NCBI RefSeq assembly: GCF_004153165.1
Contig: NZ_SEMD01000013.1
Span: forward strand, 1 to 64,000
DNA: 64,000 bases
Origin: Sporolactobacillus sp. THM7-4
Lineage (GTDB): Bacteria > Bacillota > Bacilli > Bacillales > Sporolactobacillaceae
Reading direction: 5' to 3'
Below, in pieces: positions 55,073 to 64,000 of this stretch. Numbering within the stretch: position 1 is the first letter of the stretch; each line of letters begins with the position of its first letter. Both the position numbers and the translations under genes were made by a program. The notes beneath the pieces were generated by a model. That model worked only from the letters and a program-made list of their open reading frames with translations, did no database searches and was not told the origin of the DNA.

Positions 55073-57217
55073 ATGACAACAACCCAAACCTTTAAAACAA
55101 AATTGAAAAAATTTCTGGTAAAATATATTGCTGAATGGGTTATTTATGCCATTGTCGGCCTGGTTCTTTACGTTCTCATGGTAGGAAGCGTGATGCCTAA
55201 AAATCTCGATGTCCATCTACATGAAATCGCACAGGAAGATATCCAGTCGCCAATCGATGCCGTGGACACCCAGGCGACCCTGCAGAAGAAGCAGGAGGTC
55301 ATGAGCGCAACTCCTTCAGCTTATGTTTATAACAATAATCTCGGGCTGATTCAGGTAGAGAAGGTCGGGGATCTGTTCGACACGATCTCGTCCGTCAAGA
55401 AAGAAGATAAAATAACTGGAAACGCTTCATCACAGGAACTGAGCGGTGCAATTAAGAAAATAAATGACAAACTTTCTGAATCCCCGGATTCCAGATTATC
55501 CGATCAGACTCTGACTACTTTGCTGACAGCTTCAGACGGCAATCTGAGTATCGCAGAGGATATCACCAGTACGAGTATTTATGAGGCAATGAATGATAAA
55601 GTTGGATGGAACGATTTGCAGCGTGTACAGACCAAGGCATCCGCCGCTCTTCCCTCCTCAGTATTGAACGATCAGATGCGCAAGGCTTTGAATGAGGTAC
55701 TGCGCTCTTATATAACCGCAAACTATACGTTTGATGCTCAGGCAACGAGGCAGAACAAGCAAGATGCCGCAAATAAAGTTGAAAATGTAGAAATCCACCA
55801 GGGTGAAGTCATTGTCCGACGAGGTGAATTGGTGACCAATGACATGATCCGTCAGCTTAAACTGGTGGGTCTGATGGATGAGCACTTTAATATTTTTCCG
55901 TATATCGGATTATTTTTATTTACACTCTTTATTACGACGGTCTTTTGGATAGAGTTTCTGCGGTTTAAAAGCAACAGGGGAGAACCTTCCCTGAAATATC
56001 TTTATATGTATGCCTTGATCTTTATCGGCATGGCCGTGATTATCAAAATCTGCAGCTATCTCAGACTGACAGATGTTGAAGGGTTAAGTTATGTGATTCC
56101 GATTGCCATGGCGCCTCTTCTGATCCGGATGCTGCTGAATGAAAGAATGTCCGTTGTTACGAGCGTCCTTCTGTCGCTTGTCGGAAGCGTCATCTTCGGT
56201 ATCAATACGAAAGCGGCTATATTTGATGCGCCGATGAGTATTTATATGCTTTTCTCATCATTCGCAGGGGGCCTGATCCTGAGGGGAACACAGGACCGTC
56301 CGAGAATTATTCAGACGGGTGGTTTTATCGCTCTCGTTAATGTGTTGATTGTGCTTTGTTTAATGATGTTCCAAAACACACCGTTTTATCTGGTAAGTAC
56401 CAGCATGACGCTTGGGTTCGCTTTTCTTTCCGGGTTTCTTTCTGTTATTCTCGCAAGTGGGCTGATGCCGCTTTTCGAGTCGGGTTTCGGTATTCTCTCT
56501 CCGATGAAGCTGATCGAGTTATCTAATCCCAATCAGCCTCTTCTGAGAAAGATACTGCTCGAAGCACCAGGGACGTACCATCACAGTGTCATGGTTGCCA
56601 ATCTCGCGGAGAGAGCATGCGAAGTCATCGGAGCGAACGGGCTTTTGGCGAGGGTTGCCGCGTACTATCATGATGTCGGCAAGACGAAAAGACCGAGATT
56701 CTTTGTTGAGAACCAGATGGATGGTGTCAACCCGCATGAGAAAATTTCGCCTCAGCTTAGCCGGACCGTGATTATCTCTCACCCTTATGATGGAGCGGAT
56801 ATTTTAAGGGAATATCGTATGCCAAAAGAAATCATCGATATCGCTGAGCAGCACCATGGGACGACGCTTCTGAAATATTTCTATGTGAAAGCGCAGGAAC
56901 AAAGTAAACAGCCGATACCGGAAAGTGAATTCCGCTACCCGGGACCTAAGGTTCAGACGAAAGAAGCGGCCGTTGTAGAGCTTGCCGACAGTATTGAGGC
57001 GGCAGTTCGCTCGATGAAGAAGCCGACACCTGTGAAAGTGGAAAATCTGGTCAAAAGTATCTTCAATGATCGTCTCAGTGACGGTCAGTTTGATGAGTGT
57101 GATATAACGTTAAGTGAATTAAAAAAAGTGGAAAAATCGATCGATGAAACGCTTCGCGGTGTGTTCCACGCACGGATTGAATATCCCAGGGAACTTAAAA
57201 TGAAAAAGGTGAACTAA
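55073..57217 (+). CDS. pgpH: Cyclic-di-AMP phosphodiesterase PgpH
   Basis: The 7TM-HD architecture is complete: one N-terminal membrane segment (WVIYAIVGLVLYVLMVGSV), a large extracellular domain (about residues 45-270), seven membrane helices and a cytoplasmic HD domain with HHSVMVANLAERA and YYHDVGKTKRP. PgpH hydrolyses c-di-AMP in Firmicutes. Length 714 is normal. ybeY starts immediately at the next base after its stop, so the genes are tightly coupled. Confidence 0.95.
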   Translation: MTTTQTFKTKLKKFLVKYIAEWVIYAIVGLVLYVLMVGSVMPKNLDVHLHEIAQEDIQSPIDAVDTQATLQKKQEVMSATPSAYVYNNNLGLIQVEKVGDLFDTISSVKKEDKITGNASSQELSGAIKKINDKLSESPDSRLSDQTLTTLLTASDGNLSIAEDITSTSIYEAMNDKVGWNDLQRVQTKASAALPSSVLNDQMRKALNEVLRSYITANYTFDAQATRQNKQDAANKVENVEIHQGEVIVRRGELVTNDMIRQLKLVGLMDEHFNIFPYIGLFLFTLFITTVFWIEFLRFKSNRGEPSLKYLYMYALIFIGMAVIIKICSYLRLTDVEGLSYVIPIAMAPLLIRMLLNERMSVVTSVLLSLVGSVIFGINTKAAIFDAPMSIYMLFSSFAGGLILRGTQDRPRIIQTGGFIALVNVLIVLCLMMFQNTPFYLVSTSMTLGFAFLSGFLSVILASGLMPLFESGFGILSPMKLIELSNPNQPLLRKILLEAPGTYHHSVMVANLAERACEVIGANGLLARVAAYYHDVGKTKRPRFFVENQMDGVNPHEKISPQLSRTVIISHPYDGADILREYRMPKEIIDIAEQHHGTTLLKYFYVKAQEQSKQPIPESEFRYPGPKVQTKEAAVVELADSIEAAVRSMKKPTPVKVENLVKSIFNDRLSDGQFDECDITLSELKKVEKSIDETLRGVFHARIEYPRELKMKKVN

Positions 57218-57696
57218 ATGACGATGACGATTGATATGCACGATGAAACCGGAGAAATAGACAATCAACTGGAACAATGGGTGATCCGGCTGATCGATCA
57301 TGCCGCAGATACTCTGGAGCTTAAAGGCGAGACAGAGTGTTCGCTTACTTTTACAGGAAACTCGAGGATTCAGGAAATTAACCGTGAGTATCGGGGAATT
57401 GACCGGCCGACGGATGTGATTTCCTTTGCGTTGGAAGAGGTTCAGGAGGGGGAAGTACCTATTATCCCTGATGAAGAGGAACCACGGGTTCTCGGCGATA
57501 TCATTGTTTCTATTGATAAAGCGCACGAACAGGCAGAAAGCTATGGACATTCATTTGAAAGGGAACTGGGTTTTCTGATTGTTCATGGGTTGCTTCATCT
57601 CCTCGGCTATGATCATACGACAGATGAGGAGAAAGAAGAAATGTTCGGGCTTCAGGAACAGATTCTTTCCTCTTTCGGGCTGAAAAGGTCATCATA

Positions 57697-57697
<1 letters not shown>
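57218..57697 (+). CDS. ybeY: Endoribonuclease YbeY
   Basis: YbeY is a zinc endoribonuclease for 16S rRNA 3'-end processing and 70S quality control. The metal motif HGLLHLLGYDH (HxxxHxxxxxH) is intact near residue 126. Length is 159. It begins directly after the pgpH stop and overlaps dgkA by one base. Confidence 0.96.
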
Positions 57698-59455
<1,758 letters not shown>

Positions 59456-59642
59456 AATTCTTTTTTACAGAATGGATAATTAGCAGCGAATAATGAATAG
59501 CAATAGAAAGAACTTCGACTGGACAGACCATATCATGATCAAAAGATTTTTTTACCAAACTAGAAATGATTTCATCTCATTTTTTCACTGTTTTTCGTAA
59601 AAGATATGGATGAGGCGAAAAATTGGGAAGGGTGAGAAAATC

Positions 59643-59780
59643 ATGGTAGACTTAACCTGGAAAGTGTTTTGCATGACCGGGAGTATTGATTCCTATCTCC
59701 TGATGAAGGAGATGGAGCAGGATGAAGACGTTGAATCAGATGACGAAACGGGTTCTACTGATAAGGAACCGGTTCAGTAA
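59643..59780 (+). CDS. yqzL: YqzL family small protein
   Basis: The 45-residue peptide (MVDLTWKVFCMTGSIDSYLL, then MKEMEQDEDVES...) closely fits B. subtilis YqzL in its conserved N-terminal half and is followed by an acidic tail. GGAAGGGTGAG precedes the ATG. It lies between era and recO, its usual place. Function unknown. Confidence 0.85.
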   Translation: MVDLTWKVFCMTGSIDSYLLMKEMEQDEDVESDDETGSTDKEPVQ

Positions 59781-59835
59781 ATGACCTGTAGAAGAGCACG
59801 TCGATTGATAAGGATATAAAAAGGTGATCGCTTTG

Positions 59836-60582
59836 ATGACCAAAGCGGAAGGCATCATTATTCGTACAACGAATTATGGTGAAAACAATAAAATTGTGAC
59901 TTTATATACTGAAGAGTTCGGGAAAATCGGGCTGATGGCCAGAGGAGCCAGAAAGCCGAACAGCACTTTGTCAGCTGCCAGCCAGGTGCTCTTTAACGGC
60001 CTCTGTCTTTTTCAAAAAGGCAGAGGCCTTGGTACGTTATATCAGGCAGAGTCTCTGAATCCGTTCAGGCATATCAGAGAGGACATCGAAAAAACGGGCT
60101 ATGCTGCTTTGATGATTGAACTGACAGATCGTCTGACAGAGGAACAAAAACCTTTTCCGGGTCTTTATCGTTTACTTAAGAATACACTGCTATTGATCGA
60201 TAAAGGGACGGATGCCGGGGTGATAGCCTCAATTTATGCGATAAAAATGATGCGCGTTGCCGGGATCGATCCGGAAGTGGACCGGTGCGTTCACTGCGGA
60301 CGCAGGAGCGGTCCCTTTGTTTTCTCTGTATCAGGCGGAGGTTTTCTTTGTCCGGACTGTGCAGGAGAAGATCCTTATGCTCTTCCCCTGTCAGGTGCGG
60401 CGATCAGGCTTTTGCCCCTTTTTAAGCACATCCCGGTCAACAGGATCGGCCGTATTTCGCTGCGGCATGAGACGATAAAAGAAATCGAAAAAATGATCAG
60501 TACTTATTATGAACAGAATGCAGGGATCAGACTGAGGTCCCAGCGTTTTATTGATCAACTGTCAAAGTTCCGGACAGACTGA
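59836..60582 (+). CDS. recO: DNA repair protein RecO
   Basis: RecO loads RecA on SSB-coated DNA with RecR. It has the N-terminal OB fold (KAEGIIIRTTNYGENNKIVT) and a zinc finger (CVHC ... CPDC) in the second half. Length is about 248. AAAAGGTGATCG suits the ATG at 59836; the GTG at 59824 lies within that ribosome site. In B. subtilis glyQ-glyS follow; here ccpN follows directly. Confidence 0.95.
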   Translation: MTKAEGIIIRTTNYGENNKIVTLYTEEFGKIGLMARGARKPNSTLSAASQVLFNGLCLFQKGRGLGTLYQAESLNPFRHIREDIEKTGYAALMIELTDRLTEEQKPFPGLYRLLKNTLLLIDKGTDAGVIASIYAIKMMRVAGIDPEVDRCVHCGRRSGPFVFSVSGGGFLCPDCAGEDPYALPLSGAAIRLLPLFKHIPVNRIGRISLRHETIKEIEKMISTYYEQNAGIRLRSQRFIDQLSKFRTD

Positions 60583-60634
60583 TGTTTTGAATGAGATAAC
60601 CTTTTTGATGGGATGAAAAGGCAGGGGGAATTGG

Positions 60635-61264
60635 ATGGAATTAACTGATCGGCAAAAGAAAATCATTGAGATTGTGAAAAAAGAGGAACCTGTAACAGGG
60701 GAACAGATTGCGGAGCATTTAAAAGTCACTCGTGCAACACTTCGACCGGACCTGACTGTTCTGACGATGGCTGGATTTCTGGATGCGCGGCCCCGGGTCG
60801 GGTACTTTTATACCGGACAGACGACATCTAAAATGCTTTCAGACCAAATTGAGAAGTTAAAAGTCAGAGATTATCTCTCTATTCCGGCGGTTATCAAGGA
60901 ATCCTCATCAGCCTATGATGCGGTCTGTACCATGTTTCTTGAAGATGTCGGGACACTTTTCGTTCTCGATGATCAGGGGCTTCTTTCCGGCGTTCTGTCC
61001 AGAAAGGATCTCCTGCGCATAGCCATTGGTTCCAGGGACATGAATCTTATGCCCGTCAGTGTTATTATGACGCGTATGCCCAATATTACATATTGTAAAA
61101 AGAATGACCTTGTTATTGATGTTGCCGAACTTTTAATCACTCGCGAAATTGATTCATTGCCCGTTGTACGGAAAAAAGGGGAAGGCCTGGAGGTCATCGG
61201 CCGGATGACGAAGACGAATGTCACTAAAGCATTTGTCGAACTGGCAAAAGGCGAAATCAAGTAA
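60635..61264 (+). CDS. ccpN: CcpN-type gluconeogenesis repressor
   Basis: An N-terminal winged helix (LTDRQKKIIEIVKKEEPVTG; EQIAEHLKVTRATLRPDLTV) is followed by two CBS domains. B. subtilis CcpN (YqzB) represses gapB and pckA during glycolytic growth and senses nucleotides. The neighbouring ppsR gene, as in B. subtilis, supports the assignment. AGGGGGAA precedes the ATG. Confidence 0.92.
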   Translation: MELTDRQKKIIEIVKKEEPVTGEQIAEHLKVTRATLRPDLTVLTMAGFLDARPRVGYFYTGQTTSKMLSDQIEKLKVRDYLSIPAVIKESSSAYDAVCTMFLEDVGTLFVLDDQGLLSGVLSRKDLLRIAIGSRDMNLMPVSVIMTRMPNITYCKKNDLVIDVAELLITREIDSLPVVRKKGEGLEVIGRMTKTNVTKAFVELAKGEIK

Positions 61265-61343
61265 AGAAGAAGGCAGCAGCATGCTCCCTGCTTCAAAAGA
61301 CAGATAAAGAATACGAAGTAACTTTTATCGGAGGGAAATCAAA

Positions 61344-62153
61344 ATGACGGAACCCCATTTAATTTACATTGTATCGGACTCCCTTGGAGAAACCGCGGAA
61401 GCGGTCGTCTGGGCAGCTGCCAGCCAGTTTGGACGGCTGGACACAGAGGTAGAACAATTTTCATTTGTCCGTGATACTAAAAAAATTGACGAATTAATTG
61501 TGTCCGCAAAGAAAAATAACGCCTTTGTCGTTTTTACACTCGTGGTAAAGGAATTAAGCCGGTATTTCACCGTGGAAGCACACAAGGCCGGTATTCCATA
61601 CGTGGATCTCATGAGCAGCATGATATCAGGACTCAGTTCATTCTTTGGAAAAGAATCTCTGGGTGAACCCGGACTTTCGCATCAGCTGAATGAAGACTAT
61701 TTCCGTAAGATTGAGTCAATCGAATTCGCAGTAAAGTATGATGATGGCAAAGATCCCCGTGGCATTTTAAAAGCTGATATCGTACTTGTCGGCGTGTCCC
61801 GGACGTCCAAAACACCGCTATCTCAATTTCTTGCGGTTAAAAAGTATAAAGTGGCGAACGTCCCTCTCGTCCCGGAAGTCAATCCGCCTGATGAACTCTT
61901 TCAAATCGACCCTAAGCGATGCTTCGGTCTCAGGATCGACCCCTCACGCCTGAATACGATTCGAATGGAAAGGCTTGCGGCCCTGGGTCTCGACGGAAGA
62001 GCCAATTATGCGAATATCAACCGCATTCATGAAGAACTGACCTATTTTGACAAAATCGTTAATAAAATCGGCTGTCCGATTATTGATGTTTCCTATCGTG
62101 CGGTTGAGGAAACGGCTAATGAAATTTTAAAATACTTGCACGAAGTCCTGTAA
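61344..62153 (+). CDS. ppsR: PPDK/PEP synthase regulatory protein
   Basis: A DUF299 bifunctional kinase/phosphorylase with the unusual P-loop GVSRTSKTPLS near residue 152. Homologues switch pyruvate phosphate dikinase or PEP synthase off and on by ADP-dependent phosphorylation. In B. subtilis YqfL modulates CcpN activity, in line with the gene pair here. Length 269 is normal. ATCGGAGGGAAATC precedes the ATG. Confidence 0.92.
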   Translation: MTEPHLIYIVSDSLGETAEAVVWAAASQFGRLDTEVEQFSFVRDTKKIDELIVSAKKNNAFVVFTLVVKELSRYFTVEAHKAGIPYVDLMSSMISGLSSFFGKESLGEPGLSHQLNEDYFRKIESIEFAVKYDDGKDPRGILKADIVLVGVSRTSKTPLSQFLAVKKYKVANVPLVPEVNPPDELFQIDPKRCFGLRIDPSRLNTIRMERLAALGLDGRANYANINRIHEELTYFDKIVNKIGCPIIDVSYRAVEETANEILKYLHEVL

Positions 62154-62188
62154 ATTCCAGACAGCCATCTTAAATGGAGTAATATCAG

Positions 62189-62218
62189 TTGCAATTTATA
62201 AGACAAATGGACTATAAT
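62189..62218 (+). promoter_or_regulatory. Promoter of the yqxD-dnaG operon
   Basis: TTGCAA (62189-62194), an 18-base spacer and TATAAT (62213-62218). The gap around it is A/T-rich. This would drive the macromolecular-synthesis operon, which in Bacillus continues to sigA. Confidence 0.6.
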
Positions 62219-62336
62219 AAGATTTTGCAAAAATAATGATTCCTCTCGCCTCTTCGACTATATAGAACAAAAATCTCAAAATTAAGACATAACAAGTCAA
62301 GAAGGAATTCGTAAAGGAATATAGAATTAAATAATT

Positions 62337-62789
62337 ATGGAGAAAAGAACCAGGTTATATGTCGATGCAGATGCCTGCCCGGTTAAAAAAGAGATTGTCG
62401 CGATTACGGATCCATTCGGAATTGATCCGATATTTGTTGCTTCTTATGCCAGTTTTGTTAACGAGCAGCAGTCAACGTGGGTTTTCGTTGACCAGGAGAA
62501 GGATTCTGCAGATCTTTACATTATTAATCATGTCGATCCGGGAGATGTTGTCATTACACAGGATTTTGGACTGGCCAGTCTCGTCACCGGTCGCGGCGTT
62601 TTTGTTCTGACTGTTCGTGGAATATTAATAGATGAGAATTCCATTCCGGAGCTATTAAACCGCCGCTTCCTTTCTTATAAATCTCTGGCTGCCGGTCGCA
62701 AAATAAAGGGACCAAAACCGTTTACGGACGAAGATCGAAAAAAATTTTCCGATGCTTTAACAAAATTGTTATGCCGTTTGGGTCATTAG
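62337..62789 (+). CDS. yqxD: UPF0178 (YaiI/YqxD) family protein
   Basis: The 150-residue protein has the family signatures LYVDADACPVKKEI, DPGDVVITQDFGLAS and RRFLSYKSLAAG...GPKPFTDEDR, a PIN-like NYN-type fold. The function is not established. The ribosome site is poor (AAAGGAA about 17 bases upstream). It precedes dnaG, as in B. subtilis. Confidence 0.92.
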   Translation: MEKRTRLYVDADACPVKKEIVAITDPFGIDPIFVASYASFVNEQQSTWVFVDQEKDSADLYIINHVDPGDVVITQDFGLASLVTGRGVFVLTVRGILIDENSIPELLNRRFLSYKSLAAGRKIKGPKPFTDEDRKKFSDALTKLLCRLGH

Positions 62790-62806
62790 GATATAAATAA
62801 GTAATA

Positions 62807-64000
62807 ATGTTGGTGGTGCATGGCATTTTGCGACTGCAGGAAACAGTGATTGAAGAAATCAGGAAATCCCTGGACATTGTTGAAATCATTGGCGAATATG
62901 TTCAACTGAGGAAGCAAGGGAAGAATTACATGGGTTTATGCCCGTTTCACAGTGAGCGTACGCCATCTTTTTCCGTCTCTCCGGATAAACAGCTGTACCA
63001 TTGTTTCGGATGCGGTGCGGGAGGCAACCTTTTTACCTTTATTATGGAAATTGAAGGATTGTCCTTTTCTGAGGCAGCTCAACTTCTTGCTGATAAAGCG
63101 AAAATTGATTTGGGGGTTTCACCTGTTTCTGAGTCGGCCCGTCAAAGTGAAGACCGAACCCGGAAGCAGCTTGTTGAAGGGATGAACCTTCTAACGAAAT
63201 TTTACCATTATTTATTGGTCACTGCAAAATTTGGCGGGCCGGGAATGAACTATCTGGAGACTCGTGGATTTGACAGTGAGATGATTGAACGGTTTCAGAT
63301 CGGTTATGCGGTAAACAGCTGGGATACGGCCACCTCTCTGATTCAGAGGCGGCTTGAGGATCCGGGTGTGATGGAGAAGACGGGAATAATCGCAAGACGC
63401 GGCTTCGACAATAAATACTTTGACCGTTTTCGTAATCGTATTATATTTCCTATTTTTAATCATCGCGGACAAACGGTCGCCTTTGCCGGCAGAACGCTTA
63501 GCGATGAGAAGCCGAAGTATTTGAATACTCCTGAGTCTTCAATTTTTCATAAGGGCAGTATACTGTATGGTTACCATCTTGCAAGGCCGTCGATACGGAA
63601 GAGTAATCAGGTCGTTCTCCTCGAAGGCTACGCCGATGTGATCCGGGCACACCAGGCCGGCATTACAAACAGTGTGGCCTCTATGGGAACATCATTGACC
63701 GAAACGCAGGCCGCTGCACTGGCACGTGCAGCTGAGACGATTATTATCTGTTATGACTCGGACACAGCAGGGATTGAAGCAAGTTTCCGCGCCGCCGGAA
63801 TGTTTCAGGACAGCGATAAAATTGTAAAGATCGCAAAAATGCCTGAAGGACTGGACCCCGATGACTACATTCGCAAATTTGGCAGCGAACGTTTTAAGAG
63901 CGATGTAATAGGGGCAAGCCAAACGTTGATGACTTTCAAAATGGATTACTTCAGAAGAAAAAGGAATCTAAGTGATGAAGGAGATCGGCTGCTTTATATC
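62807..64000 (+). CDS. dnaG: DNA primase, N-terminal part
   Basis: The frame runs off the right edge after about 398 codons. The zinc domain is CPFH ... CFGCGAGG; the RNA polymerase domain includes GRTLSDEKPKYLNTPES; TOPRIM motifs are LLEGYADV and CYDSDTAG. The C-terminal helicase-binding domain is outside. The start is uncertain: ATG 62807 has no good ribosome site, whereas TTG 62828, eleven bases after GGTGG, gives an N-terminus (RLQETVIEEIRKSLDIVEII) of the usual length. Confidence 0.95.
   Translation, partial: MLVVHGILRLQETVIEEIRKSLDIVEIIGEYVQLRKQGKNYMGLCPFHSERTPSFSVSPDKQLYHCFGCGAGGNLFTFIMEIEGLSFSEAAQLLADKAKIDLGVSPVSESARQSEDRTRKQLVEGMNLLTKFYHYLLVTAKFGGPGMNYLETRGFDSEMIERFQIGYAVNSWDTATSLIQRRLEDPGVMEKTGIIARRGFDNKYFDRFRNRIIFPIFNHRGQTVAFAGRTLSDEKPKYLNTPESSIFHKGSILYGYHLARPSIRKSNQVVLLEGYADVIRAHQAGITNSVASMGTSLTETQAAALARAAETIIICYDSDTAGIEASFRAAGMFQDSDKIVKIAKMPEGLDPDDYIRKFGSERFKSDVIGASQTLMTFKMDYFRRKRNLSDEGDRLLYI

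Overview
The window is a stretch of core chromosome from an endospore-forming, naturally transformable-type member of the Bacillales, with moderate GC content. The evidence is an intact sigK with a pro-sequence, sda, gpr, yqfC/yqfD, a YjcZ-type peptide, comER/comEA/comEB/comEC, HrcA/CIRCE control, and gene order that follows the Bacillus subtilis yrvN-to-dnaG segment almost gene for gene. Sporolactobacillaceae or a close relative would fit, but that assignment is an inference from style and losses, not from a marker gene. There are no rRNA or tRNA genes and no CRISPR array or prophage; the only mobile DNA is the 3' end of an IS200/IS605-type element (TnpB) at the left edge.

Layout. 1-450: tail of a TnpB element with its right-end hairpin. 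484-9747: rarA (minus), then cymR, a cysteine desulfurase, mnmA, a TPR protein, recD2, a zinc-ribbon peptide and an AI-2E family permease; cysteine desulfurase and MnmA together make 2-thiouridine in tRNA. 9737-13998: a consensus promoter, a long alaS leader with a T-box-like attenuator and a second terminator-like hairpin, then alaS-ireB-ruvX-yrzB. 14063-17314: mltG, trmR, udk, greA. 17566-21329: yrrS, mtnN-luxS, yrhC, an atypical SDR, a candidate noncoding RNA and yrzI. 21446-23840: a small flavoprotein, acyP and sigK on the minus strand, a YjcZ peptide on the plus strand and sda on the minus strand. A cluster of four DnaA boxes lies upstream of sda.

24194-28579: yqeG-yqeH-aroE-yqeI-nadD-yqeK-rsfS (ribosome assembly mixed with NAD and shikimate synthesis). 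28653-33280: comER and comEA-comEB-comEC for DNA uptake. 33534-40056: holA, rpsT (minus), gpr, yqxA, lepA, hemW. 40109-48547: the HrcA-controlled heat-shock operon hrcA-grpE-dnaK-dnaJ followed by prmA, rsmE and mtaB. 48600-54913: a Na/Pi-type transporter (minus), rpsU-yqeY, floA, an unknown membrane protein, yqfC-yqfD and phoH. 55073-64000: pgpH-ybeY-dgkA-cdd-era-yqzL-recO-ccpN-ppsR-yqxD-dnaG (dnaG runs off the right edge).

Most of the window is ordinary housekeeping sequence, and I did not find a clearly new multi-gene system. The most useful signals are regulatory (DnaA boxes at sda, the alaS leader, a possible small RNA, an unusual holA start, an 18-bp tandem repeat) and genes missing relative to the B. 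subtilis order (yrrN/yrrO, mccA/mccB, spoIIP, yqeM, yqeZ, glyQ/glyS). The one protein with a clear biochemical anomaly is the SDR at 19826-20614, which lacks the usual Tyr-Lys catalytic pair.
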